Source of the DNA: an uncultured Flavobacteriaceae bacterium
GTDB lineage: Bacteria > Bacteroidota > Bacteroidia > Flavobacteriales > Flavobacteriaceae
Assembly: GCA_947489085.1 (NCBI GenBank)
Contig: CANLCJ010000017.1
Span: forward strand, 30,716 to 94,715
Direction of reading: 5' to 3'
DNA: 64,000 nucleotides
This document shows, one piece after another, positions 1-8,174 of the stretch (the first letter of the stretch is position 1; each line of letters starts with the position of its first letter). A model generated the notes under the pieces. It made no database searches. It saw nothing but the letters and a program-made list of their open reading frames with translations, and had not been told where the DNA came from. A program made the translations under genes and the position numbers.

Positions 1-299
1 GCAGAGTTTGCGGCACCGTTATTTTTGGCATAGGCTGTGCCGTTTGCTTTTTTGTTTTTTAATTCTAAAATAAAACCCATTACAAAATGGAAGACAACAG
101 CAAAGATTAAAATTGGCTGAAGTAGAAACTGAACAACTGGGTTTGTACCCATAAAGTGAGATACTTCATTAAAAGCATCTGGACTAAAAATTGATAGTAT
201 ATTAATTGCTAAATGTTGCAGCAAAAAAAACATGAGGAAAAATGCGGAAAGTGCCATAGCTACTTTCCTTCCGATTGAAGATTTAAAAAATCCGGCCAT
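1..299 (-). CDS. sdhC: Succinate dehydrogenase cytochrome b subunit, N-terminal part (runs off the window)
   Basis: Translating the minus strand from the ATG at 299 gives about 99 residues with no stop before the window edge. The N-terminus (MAGFFKSSIGRKVAMALSAF) and the segment around QHLAINILS and HFMGTNP match the b558-type cytochrome b anchor of Bacteroidota succinate dehydrogenase/fumarate reductase. This membrane subunit holds haem and passes electrons from the SdhA/SdhB catalytic subunits to menaquinone. Two hydrophobic segments are visible (about residues 14-36 and 56-78), and H29 is a plausible haem ligand. sdhA and sdhB would be expected beyond position 1. A good promoter lies just upstream at 330-359. 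The gene is cut by the window edge, not broken. Confidence 0.88.
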   Translation of the reverse strand, partial: MAGFFKSSIGRKVAMALSAFFLMFFLLQHLAINILSIFSPDAFNEVSHFMGTNPVVQFLLQPILIFAVVFHFVMGFILELKNKKANGTAYAKNNGAANS

Positions 300-329
300 T
301 GTATTAGTTATAATTAATTTTTATTATAG

Positions 330-359
330 CAAATATAACTTACAATGTGTTTAACTCAA
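330..359 (-). promoter_or_regulatory. Promoter of the sdh operon
   Basis: Read on the minus strand, TATATTTG (337-330) fits the Bacteroidota -7 consensus TAnnTTTG. A TTG (359-357) lies 19 bases upstream, at the usual -33 position. The inferred start near 324 leaves a leader of about 25 bases before the sdhC ATG at 299. Both boxes are read directly; their activity is inferred. Confidence 0.6.
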
Positions 360-475
360 AACAAAGATGTCTTAAAGTCCTTATTAAGAATCATTACATA
401 AAAGCTGTGTTTTTCAGGCTTAAACAATTGATCTTTAGTGCTTAAACTGCTTTTTATATTTGTTAGAAGCTAAAG

Positions 476-2374
476 TTATTCTATAATAATTTTTAAAGTA
501 CTGCTTTTAGTATTTCCAGTAAGCTTTAAAAGGTAAAGTCCAGAAGCAATATTTTCAACATTTATTGCAGTATCGGCACTAAATTTATCTGTTAAAGCTA
601 GACTACGTACCAGCTTGCCAGATAGGTCACGAATTTCTATAGTTTTAAGCTGTTGTGTTGAATTATTCTTTACAAAAAGAGTGCTGTTAGCAGGGTTGGG
701 GAACACAAAAATGTTTTGGTTGAATAAAGTTTCGGAAGCAGTACTTAATACACACGAATCTTCAAAATCTGTCATACGTGTAAAGCTACAAGCAAAGTTA
801 TCTCTACCTAACGCTTGTACACTGGTTGCAGCAGTTATGTTCGAAGCATTTAAATCTCTCAATATCTCAAAATTAGAAATTGCAAAATGCATGGCATCGT
901 CTGTGTCGATAACATGATCTAATTGGTGTGCATGTCCTAACTCGTGAAGCGCAACGCTTTCAAAATCCCATTGAAAAAATGTAATGCCATTAGGGTTTTC
1001 ACCAAAATACCAAGATTCTTGAGCGGGTGTTGAAGGGTTGTTTAGATCGGAACTAAACAGAATATCAATTTCTGTAACGGGAACAGTTTGGTCGTTACAA
1101 AACGCCGTAATAGAGCTTGTTGCACCCAAAACACCTTCAGGTAAAGGGTCCTCCGTATCAAAAGCTACAACACTTATGTTGTCTACAGCTATTCTTGCTA
1201 TTTGTGTTGGAGTTGCACTAAAAACCCAATTTATACGTGTTTGGCAGCGCCAGTTATTAAAAGCTCTTAAAAAAGCAGATCTTGCAGGGGCATCAGCATC
1301 AAATTCGTTGTTAAAAGACCATCTGATGTTGCCTGTATTGTTTGTGGATACGTGTTGTGTTCTTCTGCCTCGACTATCGTTAATTATAGCATAAGTAACA
1401 ACTAAATCTTGAGAAGAAACACCAATGGTTCCATCGGCATTTATAATTCTTATATCTCCTGTTCCTGCGGTACTAGGTACTTCTACAACAATACTATTAT
1501 CTGTCCAAGAAATTATTTGGCTGCTAAGCGCATTGGTATAATTTGGAGTGCCATCCTCACGGTTTACACCGCCAGAATCGGCATCTCTAAAACCAACACT
1601 ACCTCTTGTGTCTCCAAAACCAGAACCTGATAATGTTAACCTGGAACTTGTACCTGCAGAAATTGCAGTTGGTGAAAATGTAATATTTTCTGGAGGTAAA
1701 AACACAGCCTTACGTTTTTGCTGTACTTTTAGAGATGCTGTTTGTGCTTTTCCTAAATGTATTGCAGTTTGTTGCGTAATGCCACTAATTGTAGCGTAGA
1801 AAGATTGTGAAGCAATTTGTGTTTTAGAAAATGGGTTGCTAAAGCCATCGGTAATAGCATCATAGCGATAAAACCCTTGCAGGCTACTGTAAACATTATA
1901 TTTTTTGTTATTGGATGCAGTATTGGGAACTAGATGACTTGAATTAGTGTTTTCGGTTAGTATAAACACACCACTTTCTCCTATACTTAGCTTCAAATTG
2001 GGTATTATTGTTTGCTTTACACCTTCTACAATACCTCCCTTGGTAATAATATCTAAAGTATTCGCGGTTTCGCCTTTAAAAATGCTATGTATTCTAATGG
2101 TACTAAGAGTGTAAATATTGTCTCTAGTTGTATTCCATGAACTTTTTTGTGAAACAACTTCGCCTTCTACAACCAATTGCCCGGCGTTTAATTGATTTTC
2201 TAAAGGGATTTCGTATAGCATGCCACCTTGAGCATTAACACTCAAAGTTGTTAAAATCAGAATTAGTAATAAAGGAATTTGCCTTTTGGCTAAGGCAATA
2301 TTGAGTTGTTTGAAAGTGCGCACAAAAAACAGTTTATTGTATAGGTTTTGCCTACAATCGATTGATATGGACAA
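476..2374 (-). CDS. Secreted T9SS zinc metalloprotease with IPT/TIG domain (paralogue A of three)
   Basis: This is a 632-residue exported protein. The order is: signal peptide ending at VNAQ (about 32-49), an N-terminal domain shared with its two paralogues (about 53-200), an IPT/TIG-like Ig fold (about 226-328), a zincin catalytic domain, and a T9SS sorting tail (about 555-632, with FVFPNPANSTL). The zinc site is HELGHAHQLDH at 477-487, with a following MHF that may act as a Met-turn. The Gly usual at position 8 of the metzincin motif HExxHxxGxxH is Gln here. The annotated ATG puts about 30 residues before the signal peptide; a GTG at 2323 (residue 18) would give a more normal signal, so the start is uncertain. 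It probably acts as a cell-surface or secreted protease of unknown substrate. Confidence 0.8.
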   Translation of the reverse strand: MSISIDCRQNLYNKLFFVRTFKQLNIALAKRQIPLLLILILTTLSVNAQGGMLYEIPLENQLNAGQLVVEGEVVSQKSSWNTTRDNIYTLSTIRIHSIFKGETANTLDIITKGGIVEGVKQTIIPNLKLSIGESGVFILTENTNSSHLVPNTASNNKKYNVYSSLQGFYRYDAITDGFSNPFSKTQIASQSFYATISGITQQTAIHLGKAQTASLKVQQKRKAVFLPPENITFSPTAISAGTSSRLTLSGSGFGDTRGSVGFRDADSGGVNREDGTPNYTNALSSQIISWTDNSIVVEVPSTAGTGDIRIINADGTIGVSSQDLVVTYAIINDSRGRRTQHVSTNNTGNIRWSFNNEFDADAPARSAFLRAFNNWRCQTRINWVFSATPTQIARIAVDNISVVAFDTEDPLPEGVLGATSSITAFCNDQTVPVTEIDILFSSDLNNPSTPAQESWYFGENPNGITFFQWDFESVALHELGHAHQLDHVIDTDDAMHFAISNFEILRDLNASNITAATSVQALGRDNFACSFTRMTDFEDSCVLSTASETLFNQNIFVFPNPANSTLFVKNNSTQQLKTIEIRDLSGKLVRSLALTDKFSADTAINVENIASGLYLLKLTGNTKSSTLKIIIE

Positions 2375-2468
2375 ACTTATAGCGCAAAAACTAATAAACC
2401 AATTAAATAAACTAAAATATTAACTCAGATACTAATTTGATAGAAAATAGATGAAAGCTTGTTGGAAT

Positions 2469-4277
2469 TTACCTTATTATTATTCGAGATGTAAAATCAT
2501 CGCCCTCGTAACTAATATTAATAAAATAAAGTCCAGGATTAATTTGTTGTAAGTCTACCCGTTCTGTTGGTGCTGCAGCTCTTAAATCTTTAAACATAAC
2601 CCTTCTGCCACTTACATCGTATATGCTAATATCATTAAGTGCAATGCCAGAAACGTTTTGTATAAAAAGTTGATCTTCAACAGGGTTTGGGAAGATTGTT
2701 ATGGCTTCACTAACCTCTACAGTATCATCACTACCATCTGTAGAACAGTTGCCAGCAAAAGCTGTCATTAAGGGGATATTTAGGCATATTTGATTGGTTG
2801 TACTTCTTAATTGTATGTTATTGGCTGCAGCTATGGAACCCGCATCAATTTCGCGATTTTTTTGTCCAGGTAAAGAGGCAAAATGCATAAGATTATCAAT
2901 ATCTATAACATGACCCAATTGATGGGCATGGCCCAACTCGTGCAAGACTACTTCTTCAAAGTCGAATTGACCGTTACCTATACCTTCTTCCCCAAAAAAC
3001 CAATCCATATCTGTACTAAATACAATATCTAAATCGCTAACAAACCACATTAATCCAGTTGGACATAAAACTCCAGAATAGGTAGAGAATGTACTTCCAA
3101 GTATGCCTGCATCTAGAGGCTCTACTATGGTGTTATCGAAAGTTACAATATGTCCAGAACCATCTAGACCATTATCTTGCGTTGGAGAATTACTAATGAT
3201 CCAATTTATACCTGTTTCACAACGCCATGTTTCTACAGAACGCTGAAAAGCACTTCTGGCGCCAGGATGGTCTGCGTCTTCTAAAAAACGAGACGACAGT
3301 TCCCAAGTATATCCACCAAAATTATTATTGTTAATGTGCTGTACTTGGAAGCTTTCGTTTTCTGGATCAGTAACCACGTTAGATTCAGAAGATGTTACCG
3401 TTAGTATTTGGGAGGATAGCGTACCTACCCGATTTACATCTCGTACAACAATTTCTCCCGTGCCAGCAGCAGATGGTACTTCGAGTCTAATCTCGGTATC
3501 GGACCAAAATAGAATTTCGCTGTTTAGAGCGTCTATAAAGCCTCTACCACCACTGTCTGCATCTCTAAACGCTACAGAGCCAACGAAATCTCCAAATTCG
3601 TTTCCTGTAATGGTTAAAATAGATTTTGTTCCTGCTGTTATGGTGGTTGGAGAAAAAGCGATATTACGTGGGGGAAATTGACTGCTTTTACTGGCGGCGG
3701 TATTTGAAGTTTTAGCGTCCGGGTTTGTCTTCATTTCAATGACAGGTTTTCCTGTTACATTTGTTATTTCTTTATAAAATGAAGACGTAATGCCTTTTCT
3801 GGCTTGTAATGTATTGGCAACTTCGTTGGTAGATAAGCTGTAGCGGTAAAAACCCTGACTGCCAGAATAGGCTTTATATTGGGGTGTGTTACTTTTATGC
3901 GCTACACTTAATTTCGTGTCGTCTTCATTTAAAGTAAAAACGCCTAGCTCTCCCATTTTTAAGTCAAGCACGTGAGATGCTACAATACCTTTATCTCCTA
4001 CAAAACCACCCAGAGTTATTACTTCTACAATTTCTGTGTTGAGTTTGCCTTTAAAAACTTTATAAACTTCTACTGTATTAGCAGTATAAATCATCTTATG
4101 GTTATCATCCCAATAGGATGTCTTTGCTATAACCTTTCCTTCTAAAACAGTGCTAGACTTTTCAATTTGTTGTTCTAAAGGGATTTCCAACAATGTACTT
4201 TGAGCATTTATAACATTTATGTTTAACAGAAATGCCACAACAAATAATGCTAAATGGGAAATAATGTTTTTAGTCAT
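2469..4277 (-). CDS. Secreted T9SS zinc metalloprotease with IPT/TIG domain (paralogue B)
   Basis: A 602-residue protein with a clean signal peptide (residues 1-25, ending INAQ), the shared N-terminal domain beginning LEIPLEQQIEKSSTVLEGKV (about 30-180), an IPT/TIG domain (about 203-294), a zincin domain with HELGHAHQLGH at 446-456 followed by LMHF, and a C-terminal T9SS tail (IFPNPVEDQLF onwards, about 528-602). It lies 94 bases upstream of paralogue A on the same strand. The whole architecture is shared with paralogues A and C, so the trio arose by duplication. The metzincin Gly is again replaced by Gln. The catalytic role is inferred from the zinc motif; the substrate is unknown. Confidence 0.82.
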   Translation of the reverse strand: MTKNIISHLALFVVAFLLNINVINAQSTLLEIPLEQQIEKSSTVLEGKVIAKTSYWDDNHKMIYTANTVEVYKVFKGKLNTEIVEVITLGGFVGDKGIVASHVLDLKMGELGVFTLNEDDTKLSVAHKSNTPQYKAYSGSQGFYRYSLSTNEVANTLQARKGITSSFYKEITNVTGKPVIEMKTNPDAKTSNTAASKSSQFPPRNIAFSPTTITAGTKSILTITGNEFGDFVGSVAFRDADSGGRGFIDALNSEILFWSDTEIRLEVPSAAGTGEIVVRDVNRVGTLSSQILTVTSSESNVVTDPENESFQVQHINNNNFGGYTWELSSRFLEDADHPGARSAFQRSVETWRCETGINWIISNSPTQDNGLDGSGHIVTFDNTIVEPLDAGILGSTFSTYSGVLCPTGLMWFVSDLDIVFSTDMDWFFGEEGIGNGQFDFEEVVLHELGHAHQLGHVIDIDNLMHFASLPGQKNREIDAGSIAAANNIQLRSTTNQICLNIPLMTAFAGNCSTDGSDDTVEVSEAITIFPNPVEDQLFIQNVSGIALNDISIYDVSGRRVMFKDLRAAAPTERVDLQQINPGLYFINISYEGDDFTSRIIIR

Positions 4278-4555
4278 AATACAATGGCGAATTGGGGTTA
4301 GAGAAATTAAGGTACTATTAATAAACGTTAAAAAGGGTTTAGAAATTGTATATTTAAGTAGGGGTAATTGGCAAAACCTTACTTAAAACCCTCATTAAAA
4401 AAGAGGAAACGAGATCTTTTACAACGAAGTGTTTGCGTGTGTTTTGAAAATGGTAAAATACATTTAGAAATATGTTGCAATTTTAACGCAGGTTTTTAAA
4501 CTAGATAAAAGCAATAATCCTTTTGTAAATTTGTAAAAGAAAATTAACACATACT

Positions 4556-5854
4556 ATGAAATACGATCCTATCGATGCAGCTCTATTTGTTAAAAACAGA
4601 GCTAACTTTACATCTAAAATGTTGCCTAATAGCTTGGCTATCTTTAATTCTAACGATATTTACCCTGTTAGTGCAGATAGCACTTTACCATTCGAGCAAC
4701 ACCGAGATATTTTTTACCTAAGTGGTGTAGATCAAGAAGAAAGTATTCTAGTATTGTTTCCCGATTGTCCAAAAGAAAAGCATAGAGAGCTTCTCTTTTT
4801 AAAAGAAACTAACGCACATATTGCAGTTTGGGAAGGTGAGAAACTAACCAAAGACGCTGCATATAAAACAAGTGGTATAAAAACGGTATATTGGTTGAAG
4901 GATATGGAGCGTGTGCTTTTTGAAATTTTGACGCAATGCAGTACCATCTACATTAATACTAACGAACATTACAGGTCTAATGTAGAAGTAGAAACGCGAG
5001 AAGATAGATTTACCAAATGGTTAAAAGATAAATATCCAGCACATAATGTGGCTAAAAGTAACCCGATACTACAACGGTTGCGATCTATTAAAGCGCCAAC
5101 AGAAATTTCGTTGATACAAAATGCGTGCGATATTACAGAAAAAGGATTTAGACGGGTGTTGCAGTTCGTAAAACCAGATGTTATGGAGTACGAAATTGAA
5201 GCCGAATTTATTCATGAATTTATAAGACGTAAATCTAAAGGGTTTGCCTACACACCAATTATAGCTTCAGGAAATAATGCTAATGTGTTGCACTATATAC
5301 AGAATAATAAAGTGTGTAAATCTGGCGATCTCATACTTATGGATGTAGCCGCAGAATATGCAAACTACTCTAGCGATATGACGCGCACAATACCTGTTTC
5401 TGGGCGTTTTACCGAACGCCAAAAAGCAGTTTATAATGCTGTATTAAGAGTGAAAAATGCGGCTACTAAAATGCTAACACCAGGGATAAATTGGGAAGAT
5501 TACAATAAAGAAGTAGGAAAGGTAATGACTTCTGAGCTACTTGGTTTGGGATTACTAGATAAAACAGACGTTAAAAATGAAAACCCAGATTGGCCTGCTT
5601 ATAAAACATATTTTATGCATGGCACCAGCCATCATTTAGGTTTAGATACGCACGATTATGGGCTACTTACAGAACCTTTGCAAGCAAATATGGTGCTTAC
5701 AGTGGAGCCAGGTATTTACATCCCGAAAGAGGGTTTTGGCATTAGGCTAGAAGACGATGTGGTTATAAACAACTCAGGTTTACCAACAAATCTTATGAAA
5801 AACATACCAATAGAAGCAGATGAGATTGAAGCGTTAATGCATAATAATGCCTAA
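4556..5854 (+). CDS. pepP: Aminopeptidase P family protein (Xaa-Pro aminopeptidase, M24B)
   Basis: A cytoplasmic dimetal peptidase expected to remove an N-terminal residue preceding proline. The 432 residues comprise an aminopeptidase P N-terminal domain (about 5-140) and a creatinase-fold M24 domain. The five metal ligands are all present: D263 and D274 (in LMDVAAEYANYSSDMTRT), H359 (in HGTSHHLGLDTHD), E384 (VEPG) and E399 (RLED). Length is normal for PepP. A TAAATTTG box at 4526-4533 is a likely -7 element, 23 bases before the ATG. It is transcribed against the metalloprotease genes on either side and ends at a shared hairpin at 5871. No signal peptide was seen. Confidence 0.93.
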   Translation: MKYDPIDAALFVKNRANFTSKMLPNSLAIFNSNDIYPVSADSTLPFEQHRDIFYLSGVDQEESILVLFPDCPKEKHRELLFLKETNAHIAVWEGEKLTKDAAYKTSGIKTVYWLKDMERVLFEILTQCSTIYINTNEHYRSNVEVETREDRFTKWLKDKYPAHNVAKSNPILQRLRSIKAPTEISLIQNACDITEKGFRRVLQFVKPDVMEYEIEAEFIHEFIRRKSKGFAYTPIIASGNNANVLHYIQNNKVCKSGDLILMDVAAEYANYSSDMTRTIPVSGRFTERQKAVYNAVLRVKNAATKMLTPGINWEDYNKEVGKVMTSELLGLGLLDKTDVKNENPDWPAYKTYFMHGTSHHLGLDTHDYGLLTEPLQANMVLTVEPGIYIPKEGFGIRLEDDVVINNSGLPTNLMKNIPIEADEIEALMHNNA

Positions 5855-5870
5855 ACAGTTTAGCTAAAAT

Positions 5871-5907
5871 TCTGCTACAAGGTTTAGTAGGCCTGTCTTG
5901 TAGCAGA
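5871..5907. terminator. Bidirectional terminator between convergent genes
   Basis: A perfect 11-bp inverted repeat, TCTGCTACAAG (5871-5881) and CTTGTAGCAGA (5897-5907), with a 15-base loop. It sits between the stop of the aminopeptidase (5854) and the stop of the convergent metalloprotease (5919). T-rich runs follow on both strands, so it may end transcription in both directions. Confidence 0.65.
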
Positions 5908-5918
5908 TTTATAAATAA

Positions 5919-7715
5919 TTACTCTATAATTAGTTTCTTAGTACCAGTGTTAAAACCATCTGTAAGAGATAGCAAGTACACACCAGCTTCTAAATTATCT
6001 AAACTCATTCTTGAGATTCGAGATCCTGCATTTAGTTTTTTGAGCATAACTCGTCTGCCACTCAAATCGTAAAGTGTGGCATCTATATTGCTATTTGCTG
6101 TGGTGGAATTTCTTGAGATAAAAACCTCGTCTTTAGCAGGATTAGGAAACAATTCTAAGCCATCTAAAATAGAAATGTCTTCAGTATTTAAAGTGCAATC
6201 TCCTGTAAAACTTGTCATTAAACCTACACGCAAATCGGAAGGGCAAATTTGGTTTGTTGTACTTCTAAAATGGACATTATTAGCACCTTCAATTAAATTA
6301 GAAGAAATGGTTCTCGAAATGGAGGAGGGGCCAAAAGTTGATCTAAAATGCATTAAGCTGCCTTCATCTATAACGTGATCTAGGAGGTGTGCATGCCCAA
6401 GTTCATGTAATGCTGTAGACTCGAAATCAATTTGGTTATTACGAATAGCACCTACTCCAAAATACCAATTTATGTCTCTGTTAAAAATAATATCAATACC
6501 AACTACAAACCATTGTTCGCCACTAGGGCAATTAATACCTCTGCGAAAAGTAAATGTTCTCCCTAAACCGCCAGCAGGTAATGCTTCGAATCCACCGCCA
6601 TCAAAAGTAACAACATTTCCATCGCCTTGTCTTGAGGTGTCTTGGCTAGGTTGATCGCTTATTACCCAATTTACGCCTGTTTTACAACGCCATATTTCTA
6701 AGGCGTTTTCGAAAATTGCCCTAGCCCCAGGGTTATCGGTATCGTTAAAAAAACCAGGTGCAAGTTCGAAAGTGTATCCCCCTGTACCATTATCATTATA
6801 ATGTTGAAGTAAGAACGCTTCTCTTCCGCTACTAGCGTTAAGCTGCGAAAAATTAACAGTTAAAATAGAAGAGGATTCTGCGCTAATGCCTCCTGTAGTA
6901 GTAATACGTATATTGCCAGTACCAGCATTTGCAGTTACGTTAACACGTATTTGTGTATCGCTCCAACTTAAAATTTCGTTAGAGACAGCATCTACAAAAG
7001 ATTGTCCCCCATTATCAGCATTTCTAAATCCAACAATACCTGGAGCATCACCAAAGCCGCGGCCAGAAATGGTTAAGGTGGATTGCGTCCCAGCAGAGAT
7101 AACCGATGGCGAAAACGAAATGCCTTCTGGCACAATGGCTTTGAGTGTTTGCGTTTGTACACGATCGGAAACTTCAAAACCTTTTACAGTACTAAAACGC
7201 TCTCCTGTAAGAAACATGATCTCTTTGTACAAAGACTGTTCAATATCCTTTCGCATTTTAAAAACATTAGTGGCAGTATTATTAAGTACATCGTAAACAT
7301 AAAACCCTTGATTGGCACTATATGCATCAAACATATCTCTACTGTCTTTATAAGATCCATCTAATTTAGTTTTACTATCGCATAGAGTAAAAAGCCCGAC
7401 ATCTCCTATTTTAAGCGAAAGAGAATGGGAGGCTTCTATAGCATCAAGGCCTATACGTCCGCCTGTAGTAACAACGTTAGCGTTTCTGGTGGAGGAGCCT
7501 TTAAAAGTTTTGTATATTTCTATGGTGTTAACCGTATAAATCATAGTATGCGCCTCGTTCCAAAAACATTGTTTATGGGTAACTTTTCCTTCAACAACTA
7601 ATGTTGCATTTTCAATTTGTTGCTTCAAGGGAACTTCAAAAAAAGATTGTGAAAAGATAAATTGCGAAAAGAATAATACTTTAAGTGCAAATAAGAAGGT
7701 TGCTTTTTTTAGCAT
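5919..7715 (-). CDS. Secreted T9SS zinc metalloprotease with IPT/TIG domain (paralogue C)
   Basis: A 598-residue exported protein: signal peptide (1-22, ending IFSQ), the shared N-terminal domain (FFEVPLKQQIENATLVVEGK, about 25-180), an IPT/TIG domain (about 196-288), a zincin domain with HELGHAHLLDH at 437-447 and SLMHF, and a T9SS tail (LFPNPAKDEVF onwards, about 521-598). Shared insertions such as WRCKTGVNWVIS and STTNQIC place it closer to paralogue B than to A. Position 8 of the zinc motif is Leu where metzincins have Gly. It is separated from paralogue B by the aminopeptidase gene on the other strand. Substrate unknown. Confidence 0.82.
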   Translation of the reverse strand: MLKKATFLFALKVLFFSQFIFSQSFFEVPLKQQIENATLVVEGKVTHKQCFWNEAHTMIYTVNTIEIYKTFKGSSTRNANVVTTGGRIGLDAIEASHSLSLKIGDVGLFTLCDSKTKLDGSYKDSRDMFDAYSANQGFYVYDVLNNTATNVFKMRKDIEQSLYKEIMFLTGERFSTVKGFEVSDRVQTQTLKAIVPEGISFSPSVISAGTQSTLTISGRGFGDAPGIVGFRNADNGGQSFVDAVSNEILSWSDTQIRVNVTANAGTGNIRITTTGGISAESSSILTVNFSQLNASSGREAFLLQHYNDNGTGGYTFELAPGFFNDTDNPGARAIFENALEIWRCKTGVNWVISDQPSQDTSRQGDGNVVTFDGGGFEALPAGGLGRTFTFRRGINCPSGEQWFVVGIDIIFNRDINWYFGVGAIRNNQIDFESTALHELGHAHLLDHVIDEGSLMHFRSTFGPSSISRTISSNLIEGANNVHFRSTTNQICPSDLRVGLMTSFTGDCTLNTEDISILDGLELFPNPAKDEVFISRNSTTANSNIDATLYDLSGRRVMLKKLNAGSRISRMSLDNLEAGVYLLSLTDGFNTGTKKLIIE

Positions 7716-8174
7716 AGTATTGGTTTTAGCTGGTGTTAAGTAAAGTTTATCGATTTAAAGTTATTGTATAAAGGCTCTAAATATACGATGGTATGTTGAG
7801 TTTAGATGTGCTATGGCCTTCTTACAGCGTGCCTTTAGAATAATTTAAAAGAAAGTTACTGTTCTTTATGTTTCAAATTCTTTTAAAGTTTAAACGCTCA
7901 GGTAGAACACTAAAATAGATCTTTCAAAACAAAAAAATCATAAAATGTTGTATGGTAAATATCTGATTTTAGATACTTTATTTATTTTTTTGTGTTTTTG
8001 AAACCTTTTTTTTGCATATTAATGTTAGTTTTAGCGAATCTTTACGATTAAGCTATGCATGGGTTATAATAACCTTTCTAAATTTAGTCAAGCATTTTCT
8101 GCGTATCAAGACACTGCAGGAGAGTTAACCTATGTTAAGTGCTTAACTTTGTATAATGTTAAAAAAATGAAATT
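7716..8174. other. Divergent intergenic region with two perfect palindromes
   Basis: A 459-base AT-rich region between divergent genes; no coding frame was recognised. It holds GGTTATAATAACC (8062-8074, two 6-base arms around one A) and GTTAAGTGCTTAAC (8134-8147). The second overlaps the TAACTTTG box (8144-8151) that is the likely -7 element of the glycoside hydrolase gene, an operator-like arrangement. The rest shows nothing recognisable. Confidence 0.5.
8134..8151 (+). promoter_or_regulatory. Candidate promoter with overlapping operator for the glycoside hydrolase
   Basis: TAACTTTG at 8144-8151 fits TAnnTTTG and lies 24 bases before the ATG at 8175. The palindrome GTTAAGTGCTTAAC (8134-8147) overlaps its first four bases, so a bound dimeric regulator would block the promoter. 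No clear TTG is present at -33. No regulator gene is adjacent. Confidence 0.4.

Noticed and set aside
418..448. Direct repeat GCTTAAAC upstream of sdhC
   Set aside because: Eight bases, two copies in AT-rich DNA; likely chance.
1038..1394. Plus-strand reading frames opposite the metalloprotease genes
   Set aside because: They are antisense to strongly coding frames with recognised domains and show no signal or domain of their own.
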